A DNA stretch of 64,000 nucleotides from Alphaproteobacteria bacterium (GCA_012103325.1 WLWY01000011.1:1-64000); one strand, 5' to 3'; positions 1 to 9,090 are shown, counted from the stretch's first letter. The notes: generated from the letters alone by a model not told the origin. Numbers and translations are program-made.

Positions 1-2
1 AA

Positions 3-1202
3 GCGGCGGAAACTGGCTATCATGCCGCTTTGGATATCGAACCCCGCCATAGTGGCGCACTTACCGGTTTAGGGCGCATTCGTGAGAGCGAGGGCCAACC
101 AGATGAGGCCTTGCATCAATTTCGTGCCTCCTTGGATATCGACTCAGCAAATTTCGACGCGGTATGCGGCATTGCGCGAGCGCTCGGACAACAGGGCAAA
201 ACTGAAGACGCTGTCGGTTATATCCGGCGCGCCATTCAAGCAGACCCCGCGCTATCGCAAGCACAAAACGAGATGTTCGCTGCGCTCAAGGCCGGTCAGG
301 AGAAGCAAATTCCGGTGTGGCATTTCTCGATGCTCGCCGACCGAGAACGCAATAACGCCTATCAGCGTGCCATAGAAAAACTGATTGCACCTTCCTCGCG
401 CGTTTTAGATATCGGCACGGGTTCGGGTCTGCTCGCCCTGATGGCTGCTCGCGTCGGCGCAGAACGGATTACTGCTTGCGAAATATCCAAGCCAGTGGCT
501 GAGGCCGCGCGCAAGGTCGTCGCCGAAAATGGTTACGGGGGTGTCATTGATGTTGTTGCGAAGTCCTCCACGGCCCTTCGAATCGGAGAGGATATGGCAC
601 AACGCGCGACAGTGCTGGTCTCAGAGATCCTCGATTCCGGCCTGACCGGCGAAGGCGTCGTCAAGTTCGTCCGTCACGCACAACGGGAATTGCTGACGCC
701 GGACGCCCGAATTCTGCCGGCTGCTGCGGATGTAAAGGCCGTCCTTGTCGCGCTTCCCCGCTTGCGCCCAGTGAACCCGGTCGCTGAGATAAGCGGTTTC
801 GATCTATCCGGGTTTGGCCGCTTCCAGACCTTGCACGATTATCAGAGCATCGACCTGAAACGCGAGCCTTGCGAACGGCTGACCGAAACCTTTGACGCAA
901 TATCCTTCGATTTCCGCAATCTTCCCCCCGAAGCTTCAACAGAACGGCCGCTCAAAAAGACGATCGACGTCGAAATTGCCGCCGACGGCCAATTCCATGC
1001 GATTGCCTTCTGGTTCGACCTCCATCTCGACGACGAGATTATGGTATCTAGCGGACCGGAAGGCGACGTTGTGCATTGGGGCCAAGCAGTTCAGTTTTTT
1101 GCAGACGATCTCGCGGTTCAAAGGGGTGACACCGTGCGTCTAAAACTGTATTTCGACGAGATCAAAATCCGTTGGAAGATCGACCGGATCGTCTCCCGGT
1201 AA
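3..1202 (+). CDS. TPR-containing class I methyltransferase, PRMT-like (5' end outside window)
   Basis: The reading frame is open to the left edge (a TTG at 30 is only an internal possibility), so the start lies outside. The visible N-terminal ~90 residues are tetratricopeptide repeats (pairs of helices with the A-L-x-Q-F/A-I pattern). A Rossmann methyltransferase follows, with SAM-binding motif I LDIGTGSGLLAL and an acidic motif II ending ACEIS. The stretch SEILDSGLTGEGVV matches the double-E loop of protein arginine methyltransferases, and the C-terminal half looks like the PRMT beta-barrel (PRMT7/9 type). By family it would transfer methyl groups from SAM to arginine on a protein substrate held by the TPRs; the substrate is unknown. 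trmFO follows 34 bases later on the same strand. Confidence 0.75.
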   Translation, partial: AAETGYHAALDIEPRHSGALTGLGRIRESEGQPDEALHQFRASLDIDSANFDAVCGIARALGQQGKTEDAVGYIRRAIQADPALSQAQNEMFAALKAGQEKQIPVWHFSMLADRERNNAYQRAIEKLIAPSSRVLDIGTGSGLLALMAARVGAERITACEISKPVAEAARKVVAENGYGGVIDVVAKSSTALRIGEDMAQRATVLVSEILDSGLTGEGVVKFVRHAQRELLTPDARILPAAADVKAVLVALPRLRPVNPVAEISGFDLSGFGRFQTLHDYQSIDLKREPCERLTETFDAISFDFRNLPPEASTERPLKKTIDVEIAADGQFHAIAFWFDLHLDDEIMVSSGPEGDVVHWGQAVQFFADDLAVQRGDTVRLKLYFDEIKIRWKIDRIVSR

Positions 1203-1236
1203 CCCACTCGAGCATTTCGCAATCGCGTAGGAAGTC

Positions 1237-2598
1237 ATGGAAGCAATCCACATCGTCGGTGGCGGCCTCGCCGGTTCCGAGGCCGCCTGGCAAATTGCTC
1301 AGGCCGGCCATCCAGTCGTGCTGCATGAGATGCGGCCGGTTCGCGGCACGGACGTTCATCTTAGCGATGGGCTGGCGGAGCTGGTTTGCTCAAACTCATT
1401 TCGGTCCGACGATGCGGAACACAACGCCGTAGGCCTTCTGCATGAAGAAATGCGCCGCTGCGATTCGCTTATCATGGCAGCTGGCGACGATAATCGGGTG
1501 CCCGCCGGCGGTGCGATGGCGGTCGATAGGATCGGTTTTTCCGATGCGGTCACCGCGCGCTTGACCGCGCATCCGCTTGTGACCATAGCGCGCGAAGAAC
1601 TCACAGAACTGCCGCCGGAATCCTGGCGCTCGGTCATTCTGGCAACCGGCCCCCTCACCTCGCCCGATTTAAGCGCCGCGATCCTAAAACTGACCGGTGA
1701 AGACGCGCTCGCATTTTTCGATGCAATAGCACCGGTCATACATCACGAAACGATCGATCTTTCAAAAGCTTGGTTTCAATCGCGCTACGACAAAGGGGAC
1801 GGTGCCGATTACATCAATTGTCCTCTGAACGCCGCGCAATACGAAACCTTCATCGAGGCCCTGCGCACCGGCGAAGCGATGCCGTTTCATGACTGGGAGA
1901 AAGACACCCCCTATTTCGAGGGATGTCTGCCCATCGAAGTAATGGCCGAACGCGGTGTCGAAACGTTGCGGTTCGGTCCCATGAAGCCTGTCGGTTTGAC
2001 CAACCCGCACACAGGCGGCAAGGCACATGCCGTCGTCCAGCTGCGTCAGGACAACGCGCTTGGCACGCTTTACAACATGGTTGGCTTCCAGACGAAGCTC
2101 AAACATGGCGAACAGACCCGCATTTTCCGGGCTATTCCGGGTCTTGAGAATGCCACCTTCGCTCGGCTCGGCGGCATACATCGCAACACCTTCATCAACA
2201 GTCCTTTGCTACTCGATGGTACGCTTAGACTGAAAGCCGACCCGCGTCTGCGTTTCGCGGGTCAGATTACGGGGGTCGAAGGCTACGTCGAATCTGCCGC
2301 CTGCGGCCTATTGGCAGGGCGTTTTGCAGTCTCCGAGCAAAGCGGCGAACCGCAACAGCCGCCGCCGGCAACGACGGCTCTCGGCGCGCTTCTAAGTCAT
2401 ATCGTTGGCGGTGCAGACGCGGACAATTTTCAGCCGATGAACGTCAATTTCGGCCTCTTTCCCACGATGGAAACTTCAGCCAAGGGCGGAAGACGGGGTC
2501 GACGCGACCGCAGAGCTGCCTACTCGCAGCGCGCACTCGCGGACTTAGGCCGCTGGCTTAACCCCGAAGCCCGGCTCGAAGACCAGCCCGTCGCCTAA
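1237..2598 (+). CDS. trmFO: Methylenetetrahydrofolate-tRNA-(uracil-5-)-methyltransferase TrmFO
   Basis: TrmFO makes ribothymidine at position 54 of the tRNA T-loop, using methylenetetrahydrofolate as carbon donor and FAD as reductant, in the cytosol. The protein opens with the FAD dinucleotide-binding motif GGGLAGSE (residues 8-15). It has the family motif LVCSNSFRSDD, whose Cys51 matches the redox-active cysteine of Bacillus TrmFO, and a second conserved cysteine in FEGCLPIE. Length (453 aa) is usual. The ATG is preceded by AGGA at a good distance. The gene ends 4 bases inside the convergent squalene/phytoene-synthase-like gene. Nothing looks damaged. Confidence 0.96.
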   Translation: MEAIHIVGGGLAGSEAAWQIAQAGHPVVLHEMRPVRGTDVHLSDGLAELVCSNSFRSDDAEHNAVGLLHEEMRRCDSLIMAAGDDNRVPAGGAMAVDRIGFSDAVTARLTAHPLVTIAREELTELPPESWRSVILATGPLTSPDLSAAILKLTGEDALAFFDAIAPVIHHETIDLSKAWFQSRYDKGDGADYINCPLNAAQYETFIEALRTGEAMPFHDWEKDTPYFEGCLPIEVMAERGVETLRFGPMKPVGLTNPHTGGKAHAVVQLRQDNALGTLYNMVGFQTKLKHGEQTRIFRAIPGLENATFARLGGIHRNTFINSPLLLDGTLRLKADPRLRFAGQITGVEGYVESAACGLLAGRFAVSEQSGEPQQPPPATTALGALLSHIVGGADADNFQPMNVNFGLFPTMETSAKGGRRGRRDRRAAYSQRALADLGRWLNPEARLEDQPVA

Positions 2599-3455
2599 TA
2601 ACGACCGCACATCTTCTGGAGCGTCAGGCGCCATACCGTCATAGGAGGTGTCTCGGCAAGCCGCGCGTCGAACGGATCGAAGCCAACCGACGACAGCCGA
2701 CGCAGATGGATTTCGGCGAACCGTGCATGCAATAAAACCGGCACAGCGGAACGTCCGATAGCCGCCCTTCTGGAATGTGCGTTCCTTATGTGACGATCGA
2801 TCGCGCCCGACAGATGTTCGATTGCCCTGTTGAGATTTTCATGCGGCTTGATTTCAAGCAGGTCGCGGCCGCTGACGTCGAAACGCTGGGTCAGCTCCAA
2901 GGGCAGATAGTGCCGTCGCGCGCGAAGATGAAATGGCAGAGCACGGGTGAGACCAATCAGGGACCACGCGATACCCGCATCCCGGGCAGCTTCTGTCGCC
3001 TCAACGGAACTCTCCCCGACAATCTCAAGCGCAAGCGAAAGCAAGGGAGCTGTTGTCCCTTCAGCGTAAGAGAGAAGGTCGTCGATAGACTCAGGTGGAT
3101 TGTCGTCGAGATCGGCGCTTCTCGCGTCGATCAATCGCTCGAAATGGAGGCGCGAAAGTTCGTGCGTGGCGATCGTTTGCGTGAGCGCGTTACCGACGCC
3201 ATGGCGCAAGCCCTTCCCGGCATAGATCGCATCGATACCGTCGCGCCACCATTGCAGCCGGATTTCGCCAAGTGGCGGCTCGGAGACCAGTTCCCGGGTT
3301 CGCGCAATTTCAATATTGAAGGCATATAGGGAAAAAAGGGCATCGCGCACCGCCGCTGGCGCCAACATCGCCAGGATATAGCGGTCCGGATCGTTCGCGC
3401 GAACGGAATCGGCGCAATAGTTTGGTTGAAATTCCGTCGTCACGGCACAACTCAC
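2595..3455 (-). CDS. Squalene/phytoene synthase family protein, NDUFAF6-like
   Basis: An all-alpha protein of the COG1562 squalene/phytoene synthase family. The N-terminal block R-D-A-L-F-S-L-Y-A-F-N-I-E-I-A-R and the following IRLQWWRDGIDAIY resemble the mitochondrial complex I assembly factor NDUFAF6 more than true prenyl synthases, and I see no clear pair of aspartate-rich DxxxD motifs. It may therefore be an assembly factor rather than a carotenoid or hopanoid enzyme (inference). An NDUFAF3/Mth938-like gene lies about 0.8 kb away, which fits. The start is a GTG at 3455; another GTG four codons in is possible. It converges with trmFO (4-base overlap). Confidence 0.75.
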   Translation of the reverse strand: MSCAVTTEFQPNYCADSVRANDPDRYILAMLAPAAVRDALFSLYAFNIEIARTRELVSEPPLGEIRLQWWRDGIDAIYAGKGLRHGVGNALTQTIATHELSRLHFERLIDARSADLDDNPPESIDDLLSYAEGTTAPLLSLALEIVGESSVEATEAARDAGIAWSLIGLTRALPFHLRARRHYLPLELTQRFDVSGRDLLEIKPHENLNRAIEHLSGAIDRHIRNAHSRRAAIGRSAVPVLLHARFAEIHLRRLSSVGFDPFDARLAETPPMTVWRLTLQKMCGRY

Positions 3456-3539
3456 TCCCCTGGTTAACCATGTTAAACCGCGGCTTACAGGCGTTTTGTC
3501 GTCACTTTATTCATATCACTCTGTACAACACCCGCAGCC

Positions 3540-3556
3540 TTGCGCATAATTGCGCA
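3540..3556. promoter_or_regulatory. Repeated TTGCGCA motif upstream of the PuuD-like gene
   Basis: TTGCGCA occurs at 3540-3546 and again at 3550-3556, ten bases apart (one helical turn). Each contains the self-complementary hexamer TGCGCA. The pair lies about 60 bases before the start of the membrane protein gene and could be a regulator site. There is no other support. Confidence 0.2.
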
Positions 3557-3616
3557 GCAAAGCTACAACACTTTGTGGCCGGAAATCAGTCGAGCACTAT
3601 AGAGGGTGGGAATGTC

Positions 3617-4228
3617 ATGGGCGCTATTCTTGAAAATCTAACACGTACGATCATCGCGGGGGTCGTTCTCGCCGTGCTGCTTTTAGCGATGTTCATGGGC
3701 TATGGCGGCGAACTGGACGTGACATTCGGAAAATATCTCTGGCGCTGGACGCATGTATTAAGCGGCGTCATGTGGATTGGCATCCTTTGGTACTTCAACT
3801 TCGTGCAAATCCCCAACATGGGCAAGATTCCCGACGAGCAGAAACCGGCTATCGGTAAGGTCATCGCACCGGCAGCCTTGTTCTGGTTCCGCTGGGGCGC
3901 CATGCTGACCATCATCACCGGTCTCGGCCTCGCAGCGGCAAACGGTTACATCGTCGATGCGCTGTCGCTCGGCTTGGCAAGCGATGAGCCGGATGCAGGC
4001 CACCGGATGATCGGCATCGGGATGTGGCTTGGTGCGATCATGTGGTTCAATGTGTGGTTCATTATTTGGCCGAACCAGAAGCGAGCCCTCGGTATTGTCG
4101 ACGCCGACGCCGATTCGAAAGCGAAGTCGGCGCGGACCGCAATGCTGTTCTCGCGGACCAACACGCTGCTGTCGATCCCCATGCTCTTCGCAATGGTCGC
4201 GGCACAGAACCTGTACAGCATTTCGTAA
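3617..4228 (+). CDS. Stand-alone urate hydroxylase (PuuD) N-terminal domain-like membrane protein
   Basis: A 203-residue integral membrane protein with about five hydrophobic segments (near 12-28, 40-62, 85-107, 130-150 and 180-198). The conserved core KYLWRWTHVLSGVMWIG is typical of the Urate_ox_N/PuuD membrane domain. Full PuuD proteins add a periplasmic cytochrome c domain and oxidise urate; here the protein ends after the membrane part and has no CxxCH, so activity on urate cannot be assumed. The start is the ATG at 3617, preceded by GAGGGTGGGA; the frame stays open upstream but that stretch looks non-coding. It is a single-gene unit with a strong terminator behind it. Confidence 0.7.
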   Translation: MGAILENLTRTIIAGVVLAVLLLAMFMGYGGELDVTFGKYLWRWTHVLSGVMWIGILWYFNFVQIPNMGKIPDEQKPAIGKVIAPAALFWFRWGAMLTIITGLGLAAANGYIVDALSLGLASDEPDAGHRMIGIGMWLGAIMWFNVWFIIWPNQKRALGIVDADADSKAKSARTAMLFSRTNTLLSIPMLFAMVAAQNLYSIS

Positions 4229-4250
4229 TAGAAACCTGCACGGTTTAGGG

Positions 4251-4277
4251 AAACGGGGCCTCACGGCCCCGTTTTCT
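4251..4277. terminator. Rho-independent terminator
   Basis: Perfect 10-bp stem AAACGGGGCC / GGCCCCGTTT with a TCAC loop and T-rich tail. It lies between the convergent ends of the PuuD-like gene (+) and the Mth938-like gene (-). The A-rich foot on the other side means it could work in both directions. Confidence 0.85.
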
Positions 4278-4286
4278 TTGGGGTAG

Positions 4287-4712
4287 TCAGCTTAAGGCAA
4301 TTAATGCCGCGGCAACGCGGCGGTCTTCCGCCATCAGAACGTTGAATGTCCGGCAGGCCGCCCCCGTATCCATGGCCTCCAGGACGATCCCCGCCTGCCG
4401 CAACCCGTCCCGCAGTGCGATAGGAACCGGTAGATTGCGCTCTCCAACGCCCAGCAATAGCACTTCGACCGGCGGCGTGGTGGCTTGGACATCCGCAAAA
4501 TTCTCTACCATCACGTCCTCGAAAGCGGCAACAGGCCACGCAACGGTACGGTCCGTAAAAACAAGCACAGAAGTTTCGTAGATGAGACCGGAAATGCGGA
4601 ACAGTTTCGGCCCGTAGCCGGCAATGACCTGACGATCACCGGGTATCGACGGGGTTATTTCCACGGACGTCTCACGACGCGGTCGCGGCGTCCCCGGTTG
4701 CTTCGTCCTCAT
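4287..4712 (-). CDS. Mth938/NDUFAF3-like domain protein (DUF498)
   Basis: A small protein of the Mth938-like family, recognised by the pattern VEITPSIPGDRQVIAGYG, then FRISG, and later LLLGVGERN. The human member NDUFAF3 helps assemble respiratory complex I. Bacterial members are often linked to secD/secF, as here, but their own biochemical role is not settled. Two starts are possible: ATG at 4712, which overlaps the end of secF by 41 bases, or GTG at 4664, eight bases past the secF stop. The second would begin exactly at the conserved VEITP block and may be the true one. It is the last gene of the yajC-secD-secF run. Confidence 0.85.
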   Translation of the reverse strand: MRTKQPGTPRPRRETSVEITPSIPGDRQVIAGYGPKLFRISGLIYETSVLVFTDRTVAWPVAAFEDVMVENFADVQATTPPVEVLLLGVGERNLPVPIALRDGLRQAGIVLEAMDTGAACRTFNVLMAEDRRVAAALIALS

Positions 4713-5607
4713 CGCCGCGTTGCGGGCGAATGTAGAGCAGGAACGGTACAGCGAGTGCGATCGACGAATAGGTTCCGATCAGCACGCCCCAGATAAGCGC
4801 AATGCTAAACCCTCGGATAACCTCACCACCGAAAGCGTACAGCGCAAGAAGCGCCAACAGAGTGGTCACACTCGTAACAACGGTGCGCGACAGCGTCTGG
4901 TTGATCGAATTGTTGAACAATTCTTCATACGGCATCTTTTTGTATCGCCGCATATTCTCGCGCACGCGGTCATAGACCACGACGGTATCGTTGATCGAAT
5001 AGCCGGCAATCGTGAGGATCGCCGCCACGGTCGCGAGATTGAATTCCAGCTGCAACAGCGCGAACAGGCCAATCGTTGAAATTACGTCATGGACCAGCGC
5101 AATAACCGCACCAAGACCGAACTGCCATTCGAACCGGAACCAGATATACAACAGGATTGCGCCTATTGCGGACAGCACGGCCCAGGTTGCGGCTTCCCGC
5201 AGTTCAGCGCCAACTGTCGGGCCGACGAACTCGGTACGGCGATACTCGACGACCCGCGTGCCGAGCGCGGCCTTCACCTTCACGATCGCCGCCTGTTGCG
5301 CCTTCTCGCCACCTTCCTGCTTCTGGATCCTGATCAGAACATCGTCAGGGGCGCCAAACTCCTGCAACGCGATTTCACCGAGATTCAAGGCGCTCATATC
5401 ACCGCGAAGTTGCGACAGATCCGCCGGTCCATCGGTCTTTGCCTCAATGAGGATTCCACCGAGAAAATCGATTCCAAGATTCAGACCCTGCCCCAGGAAC
5501 AGTCCGATCGACGCAACGAGAAGAAATGCCGAAAACGCGAACGCCATCAAACGCTTATTGATAAACTGAATGTTCGTATCTACAGGAACGAGTTTGAGCA
5601 TTTTCAT
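4672..5607 (-). CDS. secF: Protein translocase subunit SecF
   Basis: SecF works with SecD and YajC in the inner membrane, using proton motive force to help pull secreted proteins off SecYEG. The first membrane segment (near residues 17-35) is followed by GIDFLGG, a periplasmic domain, and a five-helix C-terminal bundle containing AGYSINDTVVVYDRVREN, the SecF signature. The chosen ATG at 5607 is ten bases after the secD stop and has AGGGA upstream; the longer in-frame extension overlaps secD and lacks family similarity. The product is about 311 aa, normal for SecF. Confidence 0.95.
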   Translation of the reverse strand: MKMLKLVPVDTNIQFINKRLMAFAFSAFLLVASIGLFLGQGLNLGIDFLGGILIEAKTDGPADLSQLRGDMSALNLGEIALQEFGAPDDVLIRIQKQEGGEKAQQAAIVKVKAALGTRVVEYRRTEFVGPTVGAELREAATWAVLSAIGAILLYIWFRFEWQFGLGAVIALVHDVISTIGLFALLQLEFNLATVAAILTIAGYSINDTVVVYDRVRENMRRYKKMPYEELFNNSINQTLSRTVVTSVTTLLALLALYAFGGEVIRGFSIALIWGVLIGTYSSIALAVPFLLYIRPQRGDEDEATGDAATAS

Positions 5608-5617
5608 AGGACGGTCC

Positions 5618-7228
5618 CTAAATCGGCAACGCTTGCGGCCGGGCGCGTCGCAACCACAGCACAACAAAAAGCCGTGTCACCATAATTGCCGTAAACATCG
5701 AGGTGACCAAACCGACCGTTAGCGTCACGGCGAATCCCTTGATCGGGCCCGTACCGAAGGCATAGAGCAAAACTGCCGCGATCAGAGTTGTGACATTGGC
5801 GTCGACAATCGTCGTCAGCGCGCGGCGATATCCGGAATCGACCGCCGAAATGGGAGTCCGCCCATTTCGGACTTCTTCCCGTATTCGTTCGAAGATGAGC
5901 ACATTCGCGTCGACCGCCATGCCGATCGTCAGAACGATGCCCGCAATGCCTGGCAAGGTGAGAGTCGCCTGCAGGGCCGACAGCAACGCCATGATCAGCG
6001 CGATGTTAAAGAACAGTGCAATGTTGGCCATAAAGCCGAACAGGCCGTAAGACACGACCATGAACACCAGCACGAGTATCATACCGATTATACTGGCGAT
6101 CTTGCCGGCCTCGATGGAGTCGCGGCCCAGTCCGGGACCAACGGTTCGTTCCTCCAGGATCACGAGCGGTGCCGGCAGCGCACCGGCACGCAGTAGCAGC
6201 GACAAGTCATTGCTTTCCTGAACCGAGAAATTGCCCGTGATGATCCCGCTGCCGCCCAAAATGGGCGACTGAATACGCGGGGCACTGATCACCTTCTTAT
6301 CGAGAACAATTGCCAGCAGACGACCGACATTGTCCCGCGTCGTATCGCCAAAACGGCGGCCGCCAAGGGTATCGAACCGGAAACTGACCACGGGCCGGTT
6401 ATCCTGAAAGCTTGGCTGCGCATCCACCAGATGGTCTCCGCTGACGCGCACCCGCTTGCGCACAAGGAGTTGCAGCGGCCGGCCGTCGGTCCCGATTTCA
6501 TCGGACGGCAACAGCATCGATCCCGGCGGGACCTTTCCCTGCAAAGCCTGGGAGAGCGAGTTGCTCTGATCTACCAGATGGAAGGTCAGTTTCGCGGTCT
6601 GGCCCAGCATCTTCTTGATACGCTCAGGGTCCTTAACGCCCGGCAGCTGGACCAGGATGCGCGCCCTGCCCTGCTGTTGAATCGTCGGCTCCCTTGTGCC
6701 GGTCTCATCAACTCGCCGGCGAATGATTTCAATCGATTGCTCGACGGCGCGCCGCGCGATGTCATCGATCGCTTCTTTAGTCAGAGCTAGGCTAAACGCG
6801 TTGTTATCGTCGACGGTAACCGCGACTTCCTGTAACGGTGTGCCGATCTGCGTAAATCCAGACGTTTGATGATTCGCTTCGATCTCGGTTTTTATCGTTT
6901 CGACCTGGGATGCATCTCGCAACCGAAACACAACACTGTTCTCGACGACGGAAAGCCCTTGGTAGCGGACCTTGGCGGTTCGCAGGGAGCGCCGCGTCGT
7001 GTCCGCAATCGCTTCCAGCCGTTCGGTGACAGCGGTCGCAACATCGACTTCCAGCAGCAAGTGCGACCCGCCCTGCAGGTCAAGACCGAGGTTGATCTGC
7101 TTCCCCGGCAGCCATTCCGGCACATCGGCAAACAGTTCTTCATCGAAAAAATTCGGTATCGCGTAGAGCAGACCCAGAGCGCAGATGACCGCGATCAGGA
7201 TCTTGTTCCAATTTGCAATTTGGATCAT
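5618..7228 (-). CDS. secD: Protein translocase subunit SecD
   Basis: The large partner of SecF. An N-terminal membrane anchor is followed by GLDLQGGSHLLLEV (SecD signature), the large periplasmic P1 region, and a C-terminal membrane bundle with GMAVDANVLIFERIREE, which carries residues implicated in proton use in the family. The 536-aa length is typical. It sits 30 bases downstream of yajC and 10 bases upstream of secF, so the three are almost certainly cotranscribed. Confidence 0.96.
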   Translation of the reverse strand: MIQIANWNKILIAVICALGLLYAIPNFFDEELFADVPEWLPGKQINLGLDLQGGSHLLLEVDVATAVTERLEAIADTTRRSLRTAKVRYQGLSVVENSVVFRLRDASQVETIKTEIEANHQTSGFTQIGTPLQEVAVTVDDNNAFSLALTKEAIDDIARRAVEQSIEIIRRRVDETGTREPTIQQQGRARILVQLPGVKDPERIKKMLGQTAKLTFHLVDQSNSLSQALQGKVPPGSMLLPSDEIGTDGRPLQLLVRKRVRVSGDHLVDAQPSFQDNRPVVSFRFDTLGGRRFGDTTRDNVGRLLAIVLDKKVISAPRIQSPILGGSGIITGNFSVQESNDLSLLLRAGALPAPLVILEERTVGPGLGRDSIEAGKIASIIGMILVLVFMVVSYGLFGFMANIALFFNIALIMALLSALQATLTLPGIAGIVLTIGMAVDANVLIFERIREEVRNGRTPISAVDSGYRRALTTIVDANVTTLIAAVLLYAFGTGPIKGFAVTLTVGLVTSMFTAIMVTRLFVVLWLRRARPQALPI

Positions 7229-7258
7229 GAAAGCGGCGCCGTTATCTGCTTATTCGTT

Positions 7259-7657
7259 CTACTTCTTGCCCATAAGTTTGCCGAGCAATCCGCCGCCGCC
7301 ACTATCATTCGCCGCTGCCGGTGTCGCGCCTTGCGCGCCGCCTTCACGCTGCGTCAACAAGGTGGATATCGTGCCGCGAGCGATCTTCACGCGGACGCCT
7401 TCGGTGATTTCCACCATGACATCCGCTTCGTTCAGCACCTTCGTTACCGTGCCATACACACCGCCAGCGGTGACGATTTTATCACCGCGCCGCAGGTTGC
7501 CGATCATCTGCTGGTGGGTCTTCATTTTCTTCTGCTGCGGTCGAATCAGCAGGAAATAGAAAACGGCGAAAATCAAGACCAGCGGCAGCATGGCAGTAAA
7601 GATGTCGCTACCGCCACCAGCACCACCCGCCTGCGCCCAGGCCGTCGATATAAACAT
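7259..7657 (-). CDS. yajC: Preprotein translocase subunit YajC
   Basis: A single-pass inner membrane protein of the SecDF-YajC complex. A short periplasmic N-terminus (MFISTAWAQAGG) is followed by one membrane helix (AMLPLVLIFAVFYFLLI) and the diagnostic RPQQKKMK, then a cytosolic domain of about 80 residues. The start at 7657 is chosen because GGGAGAG precedes it and the protein then has the usual size (132 aa); the frame extends 25 codons further without family similarity. First gene of the sec run. Confidence 0.95.
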   Translation of the reverse strand: MFISTAWAQAGGAGGGSDIFTAMLPLVLIFAVFYFLLIRPQQKKMKTHQQMIGNLRRGDKIVTAGGVYGTVTKVLNEADVMVEITEGVRVKIARGTISTLLTQREGGAQGATPAAANDSGGGGLLGKLMGKK

Positions 7658-7805
7658 GAGGCTCTCCCTGCATTGCCGCGCAAATGCACGCAGCGGGCGG
7701 AATATAGCCGCCTCGCCCGTAATTGCAATCACACGATCCCGAATTGACCGGTCCTGTGCATATGGGTAGGTTCCGCGGCTCTAAAAGGTCAAATTGGGTA
7801 GATTT

Positions 7806-8663
7806 ATGCCAGACCAGGAAATCACCGCTCTTCTCACGCGGATCGCAGACAGCCTCGAACGGCTGGCGCCCAAATCGGCACCAATCGCAGACCTCAACGC
7901 TGCGGACGCCTTCGTTTGGCAGGCGGAACGGGAGATCCTCGAACCCGTTGCCAAGGTAAATCGGCTCGATCTCGCGTTGCTGCAGGGTATCGACCAGCAA
8001 CGCGACGCTCTGTACGAGAATACGATGCGTTTTGCCGAGGGCTTGCCGGCGAACAATGCACTGCTATGGGGTGCCCGGGGCAGTGGCAAAAGCTCCCTGG
8101 TCAAGGCGGTACACGGCGATATCATTGCCAAGAAGCCTGGAATCGTCGCTCTCGTCGAGATCCATCGCGAGGACATCCCTACGCTGCCGCGCCTTCTGAA
8201 CTTCTTACGCGAGTCGGACCGGAGAACAATCCTTTACTGCGATGACCTGTCCTTCGACGGCGGGGATGCCAGCTACAAATCTCTGAAGGCGATTCTAGAG
8301 GGCGGCATCGAAGGACGCCCGGCCAATGTCATCTTCTATGCAACGTCGAACCGGCGTCACCTGATGCCGCGCGACATGATCGAGAACGAACGGTCCACCG
8401 CGATCAATCCGTCGGAAGCCGTGGAGGAAAAAGTGTCTCTGTCCGACCGCTTTGGCCTATGGCTCGGTTTTCACAAATGCGACCAGGATACGTTCTTCGC
8501 GATGATCGGCGGCTATGTTCAGCATTACGGCCTCGCCATCGACGAGGAAGACTGGCGCGCGCAGGCCATCGAATGGTCGGTTACCCGCGGCTCCCGCTCA
8601 GGCCGGGTCGCCTGGCAGTTCATCCAGCATCTCGCGGGAACTTTGAGCGTACGTCTCAAGTGA
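7806..8663 (+). CDS. DUF815-family AAA ATPase
   Basis: A cytosolic P-loop ATPase of the DUF815 family. Walker A is GARGSGKSS (about residues 89-97) and Walker B-like TILYCDDLSF follows near residue 145; a later ATSNRRHLMPRD fits a sensor-1 region. The biological role of the family is unknown. The ATG at 7806 has GGGTAG upstream; a TTG at 7794 with AAGG upstream would add four residues. It is divergent from yajC (148 bases between) and convergent with the toxin gene. It is commonly seen near the sec/nlpD genes in alphaproteobacteria (from memory). Confidence 0.85.
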   Translation: MPDQEITALLTRIADSLERLAPKSAPIADLNAADAFVWQAEREILEPVAKVNRLDLALLQGIDQQRDALYENTMRFAEGLPANNALLWGARGSGKSSLVKAVHGDIIAKKPGIVALVEIHREDIPTLPRLLNFLRESDRRTILYCDDLSFDGGDASYKSLKAILEGGIEGRPANVIFYATSNRRHLMPRDMIENERSTAINPSEAVEEKVSLSDRFGLWLGFHKCDQDTFFAMIGGYVQHYGLAIDEEDWRAQAIEWSVTRGSRSGRVAWQFIQHLAGTLSVRLK

Positions 8664-8673
8664 TGCAGCCTCT

Positions 8674-9090
8674 CTATTCAAACGGATTGACAAGCACTAG
8701 GCCGCAATCTTCAAAATCGCGGGTATTCCGGGTAGCTATTCCGAAACCGTTTGCGCGGGCAATTGCCGCAATTTGACCATCTGGAATGCTCATGCGGCGA
8801 CCGATGTCGCGTTTGTATCCCATAATGTCAGCGTAGATACGCGCCGCCGCTTCGTCGAAACCGAGAATTCGAGACTCGAACGCACCTTGGATGAATTGTT
8901 CGAACCTGCCTTCGAGATTACGACGGCGGCGCCCTTCCGGCAGAACTCTAAGGCCGTAACAAATTTCCGCAACGCTAACCGAAGTCAAATAAAGTTGCAC
9001 CGTTTCCTGCTCATTCATCCATGCCAATAGCGACGGCGACGGCGCGATCCTCATGACCTCCGATACAACATTCGTATCCACGACAATCAT
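8674..9090 (-). CDS. PIN-domain toxin, FitB/VapC type
   Basis: A PIN-domain ribonuclease toxin of a type II toxin-antitoxin module. Four acidic residues expected to bind Mg sit at Asp5 (MIVVDTNV), Glu42 (VSVAEICYG), Asp104 (SIPDGQIAA) and Asp125 (RNTRDFED), the spacing of FitB of Neisseria. Length (138 aa) is normal and no active-site residue is missing, so it should be functional. The start overlaps the end of the antitoxin gene by ATGA. The RNA target is unknown. The pair sits between the DUF815 ATPase and the NlpD-like gene and is probably a later insertion there. Confidence 0.9.
   Translation of the reverse strand: MIVVDTNVVSEVMRIAPSPSLLAWMNEQETVQLYLTSVSVAEICYGLRVLPEGRRRRNLEGRFEQFIQGAFESRILGFDEAAARIYADIMGYKRDIGRRMSIPDGQIAAIARANGFGIATRNTRDFEDCGLVLVNPFE

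Noticed and set aside
6866..7747. 293-codon plus-strand frame
   Set aside because: Opposite secD and yajC; no ribosome site and no family resemblance.
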